DNA from: Teratosphaeria epicoccoides
Lineage: Eukaryota > Ascomycota > Dothideomycetes > Mycosphaerellales > Teratosphaeriaceae
Direction of reading: 5' to 3'
Assembly: GCA_021401465.1 (NCBI GenBank)
Contig: JADDMT010000009.1
Span: forward strand, 310,001 to 374,000
DNA: 64,000 nt
Part shown: piece by piece, positions 23,000-34,504 of the stretch
How positions within the stretch are numbered: position 1 is the first letter of the stretch
How the letters are laid out: each line of letters begins with the position of its first letter
Notes under the pieces: generated by a model
What the model was told of the DNA's origin: nothing
Seen by the model: only the letters and a program-made list of their open reading frames with translations
Database searches by the model: none
Made by a program: the position numbers and the translations under genes

Positions 23000-25685
23000 A
23001 TGTCAGCTATGGCGGGCGTTGACCCGATGGGCAGTCTTGGGGCGGAGCAAAAGGCTTCTGCGCCGGCACCCGATGCGAAAGAGAAGGCCAAGCGCTACAA
23101 ATGCCAGTTCTGCAGCCGGGCTTTCAGCAGGTCTGAACATCGGAGCAGACACGAGAGAAGTCGTAAGTCATGAGCTTGTGAATTTTCCGATAACAGATCG
23201 CGCTCTCGGCGATGCGACGTGGCGGGCGGCGGGGTAGCAGACGGGCAGTTCATGTACTAACCATCTTCTGCCTCAGATACCAAGGAGCGTCCATTCAAAT
23301 GCATGAGTAAGTGTGGCATGTTCATGCGCTGATGAGTTCTCAGCAATTACTGATATCGTGTAGAATGTCGCAGTACTTTTGTACGGAGAGATCTGCTTCT
23401 ACGACACGATCGCACCGTCCATGCGAAAGATGGCGGCGTTCCGCTCCAAAGCGACTCCAAGAGAAGGAACACCGCTGCAAAGACCTCATCGCCACCGAAC
23501 AGCGGTCCTTCCAAGCTGCAACCGCAACTCGATGACGCCGCTCTCGAGCAGTTCGGCGACTCAAATGATCCTTTCTCGGACGAGCAGGCTGCCATGTTGA
23601 TGACGAGCTTTGCCCGAAGCTCGATGGATCAGTCGTCAATACCTACAGAGCCGCTAATTGCACCACACGGTCCGCAGCTAATGGACACGTCGATGCCCTA
23701 TCCTGGATCAATCACGCTGCCGCAAATGAACGGGTGGGACCAGATGCTTCCTCAGGGTGTCAGCCAGCCCAAGGCATCGTCGATCTCAAGCATGGATGCT
23801 CATATGGACATGCTGCCTTATCCGAACGCGAACACGGTCGCAGGTGCTGCCAACACTCTGCCGCCACTCATGGAGCGTCAGCAGAGCCAGCCCGACGGCC
23901 TGCCGTCCTTCCATGGCTCCTCAATGCTGAACGGCCTGGCCACCCCCGGCGCTTTATCTCCGTTCCCTTCCATGATGGGTCCTGTGTCGCCTGTAGACTA
24001 CAGGAGGTCGCCCGGTCCCGCGCAGCAATGCACGGTGGCTAAGGCGCCGCAAGTTGAAAGCGAAGATGCGATGGCCCGCATCATGGACAACATCCGCCAC
24101 AGCGATCGCGAAGGGTCCTTGATCGACACGTTTCGCCTGCCGCCAATGAACGTGCTAAATCGCTACCTATCAACTTACTTCAACTTCTTCCACCACCACC
24201 TGCCGTTCTTGCATCCTGCTTCTTTCAACCCGGTCACTGCATCTGCACCTCTGCTTCTATCCGTCTTATCCATAGGCGCATTGTACACTTTCGAGCAGGA
24301 TCAGGCGTACATGCTACATATCGGCTCTAAGATTCTAGTCAGCCACTTCCTGATGAAGAAGGATGACTTCAGCTCGCGCAAATGTCCACTGTGGATGATG
24401 CAAAGCACGGTCTTGAACATGAGCTTCGCAAGCTGGAGTGGTGATCCGAAGGGCCTTGAGTGGGCCTGTTCGGTCAAGAGCCTGCTTGCTAACATGGTGG
24501 CCGGCAACAAATACGAACTCAAATTGCGTGGTGAGGCTCGCGAGGGACGTCGGCCAACTCATGAGGAATGGATCGAGGACGAGGGCTGCAGAAGGACTTA
24601 TTACGCGGTATATATCTTCTTCGGCCTTCTGACTTTGACTTACAACCACACTCCAGCAATCAGCTTCAACGAGTTCGACACACTTGAGCTGCCGTCCTCG
24701 GAAACCCTGTGGAATCTGGAGGCTGCCGATAACGAGAGCTGGAGCGAGAGCCTCACAGCTTCGACAATCATCACATTCAGAGAAGCTCATGATGCCTTGT
24801 TTCAGGGCGAGAGTGCGCGCTACAGCGCTTTTGCCACACGTGTCATGATCAACGCCTTATTCCTTGAGGTTTGGTATCACAAGCGCAGTCCAGAGGCTCT
24901 CCAAGACGTCGTGACCGAGTACAAGCTCCGCCTTGCGCTGGACACCTGGGAGAAGTCGCTAGAGCTGTGTGAGCCAGAAACTGTAGTGGTGCAGCTGAGT
25001 GCGCCCCATAAGGGTCACCCACTTATCTTCAACGCTATGGCTATGTACCGCAACACTCGGGCCAGGCTCCTTGTTGATCTGAAGTCGGTGCAGGAGGCAT
25101 TGCGTTATCACGACTCCTATGAGGTGGCAGCGGCAATGACGCATGCAAGGGACAATGTCAAGCGCAGCAGGGAAATGCTCAATGTCATTCAGGCTTGCTT
25201 TGACTGCATCGAAGTCGCTGCCCTACAAGGCATCAGATGGGTCGCACGGACGTCCGCGACCAATTGGAGCATCGAACATCCGCTTTGCGGCCTGGATCTT
25301 ATCGTCATCCTTAGCTTGTGGTTGTGGCGTGTGGAGCATGATGATGAGCCTCAGAGCGAAGAGGAGCATGCCATGTACCATAAGCTACGCAACCTTTTTG
25401 ATGATGACTCCGTGGACGGCTTCAACTCCAAGCTCAGCTCTACAGTGGCACGGCTATGGGGAAGCATGATTGATGAGGTGGTTGTTTGGGGGTACGTATC
25501 TTCCACCGGCCAAAGCATGACATCGCTGACAATTGTATAGCATCACCAAGCTCATGGGTGAATCCTTCAAGCTCCATGCTCAGGCGCTCGCCGGCTACGA
25601 AGACGCTGTCATGGCCGGACAGCAGCAAAACGATTCACCCGAAGCCGTACTTGCCGCTCATCCCACAGAAGTGGCCGTATACTAA
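23000..25685 (+). CDS. C2H2 zinc-finger transcription factor with fungal_trans region
   Basis: Model: exons 23000-23162, 23277-23306, 23364-25491 and 25541-25685; introns of 114, 57 and 49 nt, all GT-AG. The frame closes at 821 residues. Two C2H2 fingers lie at the N-terminus: Cys35/Cys38/His51/His55 and Cys63/Cys66/His79/His84, joined by a TKERPFK linker; the introns fall inside this pair. A Ser/Pro/Met-rich region follows, then a fungal-specific transcription factor domain from about residue 328 (NRYLSTYFNFFHHHLPFLHP). This architecture is shared by nuclear regulators of the Klf1/AmdX-like kind; targets cannot be inferred. The tiny 30-nt exon 2 is required to complete the first finger. Confidence 0.9.
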
Positions 25686-26260
25686 CCTCAGACCGTTGAC
25701 GACTTCACGACTCTCCTTGGACCGTATCGAGTACATCAACCCCTGTAACACCACCTCTTCCGGCGTTCTTGGAGACGCGGACAGGGGCTGTACCAACTAC
25801 AGCAACAATAGCGGCAATAGAGTGCCAGTATTCCAGTGTTTCTTTTGGTACGTACACATTGGCGGGGCTCATGATCGGTCTGGCACCGGATCACGCGACC
25901 TCCACGACATAATACCCGGCTTGGCCATCATTCATGGGGATGTATGGCTGAGGCGTGCTTCGGTCGGCTGCTCCCGCGATCAAGGTCCCCCGGTCCGCTT
26001 GACAGTTTTTGTTCAGCTTGATACCATGTACTAGCAGCATTGTTCATGCTTTTGTGGGCAAGGCAGTATTCTCGTCCGGCGTCTCTCGAATATTAGGGTG
26101 CATAGCGTGGGTCTCGGGGCAATAGTGATGTAATATATTGGTACGTTTCAATGTAATACTCGTTCAAGAACTAATCTTTCCCACGACTTGCTCAAGACAC
26201 AGCCGTCGACAGCTTGTATCTTCTTTCGTGCTCATGAACCATCTCTACAGCAACAGTCTA
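25686..26260. other. Convergent 3' intergenic region
   Basis: Lies between the 3' ends of the C2H2 factor and the next minus-strand gene. A 182-codon frame entering this region is a continuation of another frame across the last exon and lacks coding features. I see only 3' UTR sequence. Confidence 0.35.
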
Positions 26261-28018
26261 TCACAAATGATACTCGCAGGCTGCAAAAGTGTCGCGGCGG
26301 CGACCGGTGCGCGGACCAGGCCCATTTCGTCTCGTAGCGCCATACTGGTTATCGAAGTCAACCACTCGACGTTGCGCCTCAGCTTGCTGCCTCCCAGAGC
26401 GTTCGCCGGTGGGTCCTGCCGGCTCAAACGACCGGCTATGATCAACCAACCTCCGCGGCACTCTCGGCGAAGGCAGCGCAGCAGGTCCTGCGATCCTACC
26501 CGCAGGATATTCGTCGAATAGAGTCTGAGTGCGCACGAGAGGAGGTAGTCGAGGAGCCGGAGGAACAGCACGGGGCGTCTCCCTCTCTGGAGAGTATCTG
26601 CCACCTCGTCGATCTAAGCCGGAGACGTAGGAGTACGCTGGCCGGATCTCCGAACGCTCGTCTCGATGGCGGCGGTCTCGTTCGTAGCGGCGGTCGCGAT
26701 CGTAGCTTTCGCGCTCTTCTCTGTCACGTCGTTCCCGTTCTCCCCGACGGTGCCAATCACGGGACCTTGATCGCGATTGACGTGGCTCGGGTTTCCTGCC
26801 GCGGTAGAACTCGCGACCCGGAGAGTGACTCGAGAGGGAAGACGGTGGCGTGGAGTAGTCTGCGGATGGCGAGAAGAGCGAGTCACTCTCGTTGCTGCCG
26901 TTGCTGGACAGCTTCCAGCGATCGATCTTGCGGCGCACTTGTTCGACTTCGTCTCGACTCTCGCGGAGGTCGTCTTTGAGCACCTCGATCTCGCCTTCCA
27001 ACTCTCCGAGCCTCCTTGCGCTGCGTAAGCGTCTTTGTTGTGGAGTCACCGGTCTCGTCATCATGCGGGCACGCGGTGCTTCTGGAGGGGCTTGCATGGG
27101 TAGAGCGAATTGGTCGGCGTTCACGAATCGTGGGTCAGGCTGGAACGGGTTCATTGGGAACGCCTGCTGGGGATGGCGATGGGATGGCGCCGTCGATGGC
27201 AACCATAGGTCAGTGGGGATCGCGATTGGATCGGCTGGACGATCCGTGTCGGGAGGAGGCGGTGGCCCTGGAGATGGATCTTGGCTGTGATGTTGCCCAT
27301 GACCATGGGTGCCTCCCCCCTCAGGATGACCAAAGTCAGTTGGGTCCAACATGTCGACAAGGTCTTCGAGCTCGTCCTTCTTTTCTTTCTTCCCCTTCTT
27401 GGCGGGAGGGTTGGACAAGTCGATGATGCCGGCTTCCTGATAGCCGCCTGTGGCACTGACAGACTTGGAGTCATTCGGCTTGGTCTTCTCCTTGGACTGC
27501 CGCTTCAGCACAATCTGGATCCGGACCGTCTCATTCGGCGTGGAGAAGTGTCTGATTTGGTACTGCTGTACGTCCACAAGCACCCAGTCCGCGGTCTTGT
27601 TTTTGTCGGCTTGTTTCCGTGCATCTATGAGCTGATTGATGACGCCCTGCTGCCTGCGTCCAAGCTGCTGGAAGTCCTGTGGAGGCCCGGTCCGTGTTTT
27701 CTGTCGGTGCTCCTTGACGAGAGCCTCCAACTTCTTGCTGTCGAACGGCAGTTGACGTTTGCCTACTCTGGACCAGCTAGCTTGCCTGCCTGGCGATGGC
27801 GCTGCTTTCTCAAGTGAATAGCCTTCGAATGCGCACTCAACGTCGTCGTTCTTGCTCTCTTTCTGCTTTTCCTTGCTTCTGGCCTCACTCAGCTCGGGCA
27901 CGTCGATGTCGATGGTCGGCTCAGGAGGCTGGCCGCGATCAGGCATCGGTGCTCTACAGAAGTCACGATCGCCGGCTGGAATGCCGGCAGCTCCCGTTGG
28001 CGGCGGCGGAATGCTCAT
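26261..28018 (-). CDS. Uncharacterised disordered protein with RS-like C-terminus
   Basis: A 585-residue product from the first ATG (MSIPPPPTG). The frame stays open 40 codons further upstream, but only from a TTG and across a sequence with a CTAAC..CGCAG acceptor-like signal, so a 5' UTR intron is likely. Residues 100-190 have mixed composition with a predicted helix and a WVLVDVQQYQIRHF segment, the only part that looks folded. Then come Pro/His-rich linkers, a short coiled coil (LGELEGEIEVLKDDLRES), and an Arg/Asp/Ser/Glu-rich tail resembling RS or RD/RE tracts of RNA-processing proteins. No catalytic motif. A nuclear role is a guess from composition only. Confidence 0.7.
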   Translation of the reverse strand: MSIPPPPTGAAGIPAGDRDFCRAPMPDRGQPPEPTIDIDVPELSEARSKEKQKESKNDDVECAFEGYSLEKAAPSPGRQASWSRVGKRQLPFDSKKLEALVKEHRQKTRTGPPQDFQQLGRRQQGVINQLIDARKQADKNKTADWVLVDVQQYQIRHFSTPNETVRIQIVLKRQSKEKTKPNDSKSVSATGGYQEAGIIDLSNPPAKKGKKEKKDELEDLVDMLDPTDFGHPEGGGTHGHGQHHSQDPSPGPPPPPDTDRPADPIAIPTDLWLPSTAPSHRHPQQAFPMNPFQPDPRFVNADQFALPMQAPPEAPRARMMTRPVTPQQRRLRSARRLGELEGEIEVLKDDLRESRDEVEQVRRKIDRWKLSSNGSNESDSLFSPSADYSTPPSSLSSHSPGREFYRGRKPEPRQSRSRSRDWHRRGERERRDREERESYDRDRRYERDRRHRDERSEIRPAYSYVSGLDRRGGRYSPERETPRAVPPAPRLPPLVRTQTLFDEYPAGRIAGPAALPSPRVPRRLVDHSRSFEPAGPTGERSGRQQAEAQRRVVDFDNQYGATRRNGPGPRTGRRRDTFAACEYHL

Positions 28019-30954
28019 CGCTGTGGTCTCGAGGCTGGCCCAGCCTTCTAGTGCTGGTTGCGAATGGTCTTCGCCCTTTGATGATGCTCTGCGACGAGGC
28101 GTTAGAAGAGAGTCCTTTCTGTCAAGCGAGCAAGGCAATAGAGCATCAGAAAGACCAGAGGCAGAGGAGCAGGAGCAGAACTTGTAGCAGAGCAGGACGG
28201 TCGCTATTTCGCCTTGAACGGGGGCAGGTCACGGCATTGAACATGGGCTGACTTGGCCTCAAGAAGTCATGAATGGGTGTGTTGGTGCTGTTCAAATGTT
28301 GCCTGCTGACGCGGAATCTGACCAAGAGTTGCCTGGCGGTCAAATTCTCACACGGTGGAAGACGTGTGTTGCTAACGAGGAATTATTAGCTCAGCTCTTG
28401 CAGCAGCAAGAAGGCAACCACGCATTGTGCATTGTGCATTGTGCAATGTGCATCGTGCATTGTGAATTGTACACTGTGCATCGTGCATTGTGCATTGTGA
28501 ATTGTACACTGTGCATTGTGCATTGTACACACTGTGCATGTGCGGCGCCGACACCGCTGACGAAGGGCCATCTTCCCGAAGCTTCGCTCGGAAGGGTAGA
28601 TGCGGCCCAGTGTGTGACGGTTGGTATTTCCCATTGCTTCATTCATGCGCTCGCCTGATGTTGTTTGCCGTCCACCACACAATCTCGGCCTGGAACAATG
28701 CGCCACAAGGTGACTGAAGAACAATGCCTTGTTCGATCACAAGACCTCGACGAGACGTGGGCAGGAAGTCGCATTTTAGTTTTGACGCCGTCGACTCGCT
28801 GCAATGCAGGACCAACGGCAAGCTCACGCATCTTCAAGTCGGCACTCATCAGCAGTGGATCTCAGTCTTTGACACCAGAACATCATCGCAGATGTTCGCG
28901 CCGTCACAATACCGAAGCATCAACGGATGCAAGCAAGATGGAGAGAGTCCGACAGGCCGAAGAGGCTGAGCAGCAACGTGTCAAACATGAGGCGGGGTCG
29001 AAAAGGCTGTGTGCGTTGTCACCTCCATATGACTCTGCAGCATTATCGCTGCAATATTAATGGCTTGCAGCTGCAACTAGCCCGAGCCGTTCGACCAAGC
29101 GTGCCTGCCTGATAAGGCAACCCAGCGGCTTCGCCCCGTTGCATCGCGCTTCTACGACAAACGGCCGACACTGACAGTCTGACTTCGCCTCGTAGCAGCA
29201 AGTCACGGGATCACTACCGGCATGATCGATGACAAACCGCTGAAGGGGTTCGGTTTCGACGGGTGAGAACTCTTGGTCTCTGCACACTTTCAACGAACGA
29301 GTGGCCGCAGCGCCCACGAGAAGGACCGAGCCACGTGCTGATTTGATGCTTCACTCAGAGCGCTTGAGCAGGGTAGCGGCTCCCAATGTCCGAGATCGCG
29401 GTCAGCAGAGACAGGCCACTGCTCGCTTCTGGCCTTTGGGTGCATGAGCCGGCAGCGAAGACGCGAACTCCATTCATCTGCGCCTCGTGCTGACACGAGA
29501 CAGCGTCGGCTGTCGACGCACGGAGTCAAGTCCGTCAGAGGTGTCATCGCACTTTGCAACAAATCCCTTCATCGACCTCTGACGACGAAGTCAGAGCCAC
29601 TTGTGGCGATGGATCATACTAAATCCAACCTAGTCCATTATCATCAACGAACACACTGCCGCCACGACGCTTGGTCGAACGCGCAGTCCAAGTTATATTG
29701 TCGTTATCAGCTTTGACACGTGCATGACAATCCAACTCGTTTGCCAGAACTAGGACATTTCCGTTGTCTGCCTTATGTGGTCCTAGTGTAGCCGGACCAC
29801 TGCGCGTTTGGCGTGACGATCATGGAATACACGACGATTGCCCTGACGTTGACAGTCCACTTCGCAGTCAACGGCAGGATGCAAGCGATCCGTCGTTGTC
29901 ATGCGGTGGTTTGGACCCAATCGAGCAGTCACCTTGCAGCGTCTGTTCGTCTTCTGTGGAGGTGCAGATAAACACCAGGGTCTCATGGACTGCATGCTCT
30001 ATTATAGTCCTGGACGTGGCCCTCGCGGAGATCGGGAATATCAGAGCTATACCGAAACGGGGGTCTCCATAGCCTTGAAGACAGTCTGCAAGGCCTTTCA
30101 GAGCCATCTGCAAGGTCCTTTGCGGACGTTGCAAAAGGTGAAGGTCTCGAGCTGCTGGAAGTTGAGATTATGTTGCTCCGCAAAATAGACTCATTGACCC
30201 TTGACGAGAGGCTCAAGCCGTAATAAGTTGAATATTACGCAATTTAGGAACGGATCGGGGATTTGCTCTGAGACGTCCACTGTCCTTGGGGTAGCCCTGT
30301 TACATACTCAATCCCGACCCGGTGGCGATCAACACATCTACTTGGCGTCGAAGCCCACGCACCTGCGAGATTGGGCGATGCTGGCGCGATCAATATAGCA
30401 ACAAGGCTCCCCGGCACCGTTGTATCAGGGAACATGCAGTACAAGCTGATGTGAGAGCTGACCGTATAATGATCCCGCGATAACCTAATTCCACATGGGC
30501 TTGGAAGACTGGCACACGCACATGCTCTTGCCATACTGGCGAGTAAAAGTGGGGCTCTCACGAGGACACTGCGACGTTCACGGACGGACATTTGGCGTGG
30601 ATAAGTCGCGAGATAAGAAGCGCGGCAGGGCTTTCCTTATGCAGCTATTGTAAAGAGCGTGAGCAAAAAGCACAGTGATGATGTCTTGGAGAAAATTCCA
30701 TGAAGAGGGAAAACTGGAAGCGCCCCCGGCCAGAAACGATCGACCGTCGAAAGTCTTACAACGTGGCTGATGATTGCTGGCTTTCGGCCCTCACTACTGC
30801 CTTGCGGACTTTCGGACTGTATGGTCGGACGGCTGCACAGGATATCATTGCTCCACACTGAAAGACCTCTCCAGGCGACCTCCTGTCCAGCACGATGGTC
30901 ACCATAGTGTACAATACAAATGAGCGTCCATGTCCTTGGCTGGATACCCAGCCT
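28019..30954. other. Gene-poor region
   Basis: About 2.9 kb with a TGCATTG minisatellite at 28422-28543 and otherwise only short open frames without domains. The stretch 28640-29060 has overlapping frames on both strands, none with a signal peptide or splice logic. The right end is the 3' flank of the expansin-like gene. Confidence 0.35.
28422..28543. repeat. TGCATTG minisatellite with higher-order structure
   Basis: Roughly 120 nt made almost wholly of variants of the 7-mer TGCATTG (TGCATCG, TGAATTG, TGTACAC). A longer unit beginning TGTGCATCGTGCATTG and ending GAATTGTACAC occurs twice, the second copy carrying one extra heptamer, so the array has grown by unequal duplication. It lies about 400 nt upstream of the RS-like protein gene, within its possible promoter. 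Confidence 0.9.
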
Positions 30955-31700
30955 TCAAGAGTAGTTACCACCGGCAACTTGCCAATAGCTCGCTTGCATC
31001 GGCACGTTTTCGACCGTCACCACCTTGCCCGTATCACTGGTAACCCGAATCGAAGCAGTTTCGCTCTTTGTGCCTGCGGAGTACTCAAAGTAGTTGTAGT
31101 CTTGCCTTCTTGTGTCAAGCCAGGTAGATCCGTCCGCTGACACCTCCATCTTCACTGTGGGGCTGTCGCCGTTGAGGACCTGTGCAGAGAACCAGTCCTT
31201 CGAGACTCCTTCCTTCATGCGGATCACGAGACTGCCTGAAATGCTTGGACATGGGACGAAATCCCAGCTGATTCCGATGCTGCCCTTGCTTTTATCAGCG
31301 AGGAAGGCGAAAGCGTTCTCGAACAGGTCGAGATGGCCTGATTCGCACTCAGGGCATTTGTCGACAATATGTTACACAGTCAGAATGTTTCCCCGGTCTG
31401 CTGATTCGAGCGCGTGCCTACCATTGCCGTGATCTTCTTTCCGCCAGAGTTGACGGACACACACGCGCCACACTTGGCGGAGCCACTCCATTCGCTGGAG
31501 CCCAATGCGGTACCGTAAAGCCCGGATGGCAGGGAGTAGTTGGAGAAGCTGCATGTTCCACCCGCGATATTGCCGCCGTAAAACGTAGCACGCCCAGACT
31601 CCGAGCGACGTACCGGCGTGCGGTCGTCGAGCCTCATGCCTGTGACGGCAGCGAGCGCTGCAGGCACCAGGGCGAGGAGGCAAAATGCTGAAACAAACAT
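30955..31700 (-). CDS. Secreted expansin-like protein (DPBB plus CBM63-like domain)
   Basis: Exon 1 (31422-31700) encodes a signal peptide (1-17) and most of a double-psi beta-barrel domain: GRATFYGG, a GTCSF cysteine and the SAKCGACVSV motif. Exon 2 carries HLDLFENAF, the end of the barrel, and a C-terminal CBM63/pollen-allergen-like domain (SKDWFSAQVLNG, WLDTRRQDYNYFEY). Two-domain expansin-like proteins loosen cellulosic walls without hydrolysis. The model joins GTAGGC at 31421 to the AG at 31348-31349 (74-nt intron), in frame, 223 residues. It skips six codons (VDKCPE) that look like genuine coding sequence and hold the conserved Asp of expansins; no AG precedes them. The gene may therefore be splice-damaged. 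Confidence 0.75.
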
Positions 31701-32373
31701 GTTGACAGACCTGCTGTACGGTGGAAAGGAATGAATTGGATGAGTTGAACGGATTGATCAAGAGAATGAATTGAAGAGCAGAATTGACAAGGAGTGGCGA
31801 CGTCCGGCGTCGAGTTCGCTGTTGTTATAGATGATTTGGAAAGGAAGTGCAGTTCGGATTCGGCCCACGAAGCCACCATACATACCAATCGCGATGCCAG
31901 ACCCGAGCGACCGACATGTCGGCGTATCGCTGAGACCGACCTGTGACAGACGGTCTGGACATGCTCACGCCCGCATTTGAAAGGGGCTTCCTGGTTGTTC
32001 AGGCTCGGAAATGTAAGAGATATGAAGGATGTGCCAGAAACCAAGCTTCACTTCCTTGACAGGCGAGCAGCGCCTGCTGCAGGTCTCCCTGCCCGCCAAG
32101 AATACTCAGCGTGAAACCTTGGTCCCGTGCGGCACCCAGCATATTTGTATGCGAGTGCCAAGTGGACGTCGCAGAGAGCAGTTAGTGTGCTGGTCAAGAC
32201 TGTGCTCTTCTTGATGCGACGGCTGCTTCATTGTAGCTGCAACCTGACCGCTCATGGTGGCTGCTACATCGCATCACGTGTTGGCCAAGTGAGATAGATC
32301 ATGCACTCAACCATTTCACCGGCCGATTGACTGACCGTCTGACTGCTGATGCTTTCCGCCTCGTACACCAGCA
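31701..32373. other. Intergenic
   Basis: Promoter of the expansin-like gene (minus strand) followed by the 3' flank of the kinase-like gene. No other feature is recognised. Confidence 0.35.
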
Positions 32374-33444
32374 TCAGCCAAAAATATCGACCGCGTTCAA
32401 GACCTCATCCACCTCTTGTCGACTCAGACCAGGCGTGGCAAAGTATGCTGCCCACTCAGGAGACAAGTCCTGATAGCACCCCTCCCTCTCATCTGTCATT
32501 GACTCCACGAATCGTCTGAGCGCCTTGCACGCATCTCTAGATTTCTCATCCTTACCACCCGCCACCAGCTCCTCGACGGCCTGTCGAAGACACTGGTCCT
32601 CAATCTGGTTCGCAAGGTCTTCAAGTGATGACATGGCCTTGCACACATCCTCAAATCGAAACCTTTTGAATGTCATCTTGATCCCTTTGAGGTTGGGCGC
32701 CCTGTGAGTCCCCGGAAAATCAAACTCCTGTGCGTGTCCGAAGTCAAGGACGAAAAGGGACGGATAATTGCCTACCTTCTCCTGGCTTTCAGCAGGGAGC
32801 TCGCGGAACATGATGTTCTTAACGTGCAAGTCATTGTGCACTACAGGTCGCCAGTCCGGGAGATATGCGCCGCCGCCCACGTAGCCGAAGTGGAGGTATA
32901 GAAGCGCTTTACCCAGTTCAGCAGCAAAGTGGTAAGCCAAAGCCTTTGGTGGAGCCCCGTTGCTGTCTTGACAGGCCTCCGTAAGCTCTTTGAGTGTCCG
33001 AGTACCGACGGGAACCATGTTGTACCAGCCCTTGCCTGACTCGACTAATCTCGCGACGTTCGGATGATCGGGTCTATCTTTGAGCAGCTTCATGTGATCG
33101 ACCTCCGTGTTCATGCTGGTAACAAGGTCAGCGATCTCGATAGCTCGCTTCTCACTCTCGGATCGAACTGCACTCTCGGGGTCGAGGGCATTCTCGACTT
33201 CCACGTCAGGAGCAATCTCAGCAATCTTGGTCGCTTGGACGGCTGCCGGTAGTCTCTTCGCAATGGCTGCTTTGGTGTTCGCCTTCGAATCAGCATGGGC
33301 CAGAGCAGCATGCGTGAGGCGACATTCGTGAGTGATGCTGTAAATCTCGGACCATGGAATGGACAACTCCACAACTCCGTTTCTTCCATTGCCGAGCGTT
33401 CTGATAAACTTGTTAGCGGTCGAAGCGTCTTTGCGCGAATCCAT
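32374..33444 (-). CDS. Protein-kinase-fold protein
   Basis: A 356-residue single-exon product. The N-lobe has a weak glycine-rich loop (RTLGNGRNGVVEL), an AIAKRL lysine candidate, and a probable alpha-C Glu (NTEVDHMKLL) followed by HPNVARL. The C-lobe has VVHNDLHVKNIMF with Asp205 at the catalytic-loop position (HND in place of HRD) and LFVLDFGHAQEF with Asp234 of DFG. It belongs to the divergent kinase-like proteins common in filamentous fungi. Both catalytic aspartates are present, so activity is possible; the substrate is unknown. No signal peptide or membrane segment. The neighbouring orphan lies on the same strand. Confidence 0.75.
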   Translation of the reverse strand: MDSRKDASTANKFIRTLGNGRNGVVELSIPWSEIYSITHECRLTHAALAHADSKANTKAAIAKRLPAAVQATKIAEIAPDVEVENALDPESAVRSESEKRAIEIADLVTSMNTEVDHMKLLKDRPDHPNVARLVESGKGWYNMVPVGTRTLKELTEACQDSNGAPPKALAYHFAAELGKALLYLHFGYVGGGAYLPDWRPVVHNDLHVKNIMFRELPAESQEKVGNYPSLFVLDFGHAQEFDFPGTHRAPNLKGIKMTFKRFRFEDVCKAMSSLEDLANQIEDQCLRQAVEELVAGGKDEKSRDACKALRRFVESMTDEREGCYQDLSPEWAAYFATPGLSRQEVDEVLNAVDIFG

Positions 33445-33715
33445 AGTATGTAGCGATGCGCGGATTCATGCAGTACTGCGGTGAGACAGCCCTTTAAAAT
33501 CTTTTGAGCGGACAGATCAAGTATTGAAAGAATGCATTGTGTTGATGGTCAGTGTCATTCAAGATCCAAAAGGACAAGCCGCTTGTGATCTCGTGAAAGA
33601 CTCGACAAGAGCATTCACCACTCGGGTCCGCAGCAATGACAGGCGGGAAGCTCTGACTGCACGGAAAAGGCCTCGAGGGCAAGTGTACTGCCATGTGCAT
33701 CTCGAGATGCACTCG

Positions 33716-33799
33716 TACGCTACTGCCAAAGGACTCGTCTACCATGGTCTACGCCTGTACGCTACCGCCAAAGGACTCGTTCACCATGGTCTACGCCTG
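33716..33799. repeat. 42-bp tandem duplication
   Basis: Two adjacent 42-nt copies beginning TACGCTAC and ending ACCATGGTCTACGCCTG, differing at about three positions. The second copy overlaps the last codons and stop of the minus-strand gene that follows, so its C-terminus may have been reset by the duplication. Confidence 0.88.
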
Positions 33800-34504
33800 T
33801 GGCGGCCTGAAATTCGCCGGCGAATTTGCACTCCCAAACACAGCATCCCCTTGACGGTAGTAGTTATTGAAGTACCTGGTATAAGATCTTCCATTTATTG
33901 ATGACCTCGCAGGCTCCGCAAATCCAGGGCCAGTTGCAGAAACGTCGTTCACCGATTCCGGAGACGCAGCAATTCCACGATCGGCTGCCAAGAATTCATC
34001 AGAGAAGTCACCAGGGTTGCCAAACGGCATCAAGTATAAGGCTGCTAGCAAAGCGTCCATACCTGACAGTAGACCACTTCCCTGCTCCACATCAAAGTCG
34101 CCATCGTCCCAAACCTGATAATATCGCAAGCATACTCCATGGATACCTCCCAGATCGTGAAACTCCAGGAGCTTCCTCACCTCCGCGTCGAACTCCCTCC
34201 AGCGTTGAATATCACGTGCAGTCAGCTCCATGACTAGCAGCATCGTCTTCTCGCGGTCCGGAGCATGCGTCCAGTATGGCGAACCCGCGAAGTAAAGCCC
34301 ATGGTAATGGCAGCGCTCGAGGTTGAACTTCGTGTAGATCTTTCGGACTTCGTATTTGATATGCAAGACGACGGATTGTCCGTTGTCCTGGTCATTGTAG
34401 TGGTGGCCCTGGGGAATGGGTGTGAGGCCTGGAGTTTTGCTGAAGTGAGGCCTAATCTGGCAGTTGCCGTCGTACACGTCTGGTGAGGGACGCTCTGGTC
34501 GCAT
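33791..34504 (-). CDS. Uncharacterised protein
   Basis: A 237-residue protein from the ATG at 34504 (MRPERPSPDVYDG). The frame extends 19 codons further upstream but only to a GTG. The central part has a mixed alpha/beta look (VVLHIKYEVRKIYTKFN; LLVMELTARDIQRWREF; LEFHDLGGIHGVCLRYYQVW) and the last 60 residues are Ser/Ala/Asn/Tyr-rich. No signal peptide, membrane segment or known motif. The 3' end lies in a 42-bp tandem duplication. Confidence 0.55.
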   Translation of the reverse strand: MRPERPSPDVYDGNCQIRPHFSKTPGLTPIPQGHHYNDQDNGQSVVLHIKYEVRKIYTKFNLERCHYHGLYFAGSPYWTHAPDREKTMLLVMELTARDIQRWREFDAEVRKLLEFHDLGGIHGVCLRYYQVWDDGDFDVEQGSGLLSGMDALLAALYLMPFGNPGDFSDEFLAADRGIAASPESVNDVSATGPGFAEPARSSINGRSYTRYFNNYYRQGDAVFGSANSPANFRPPQA

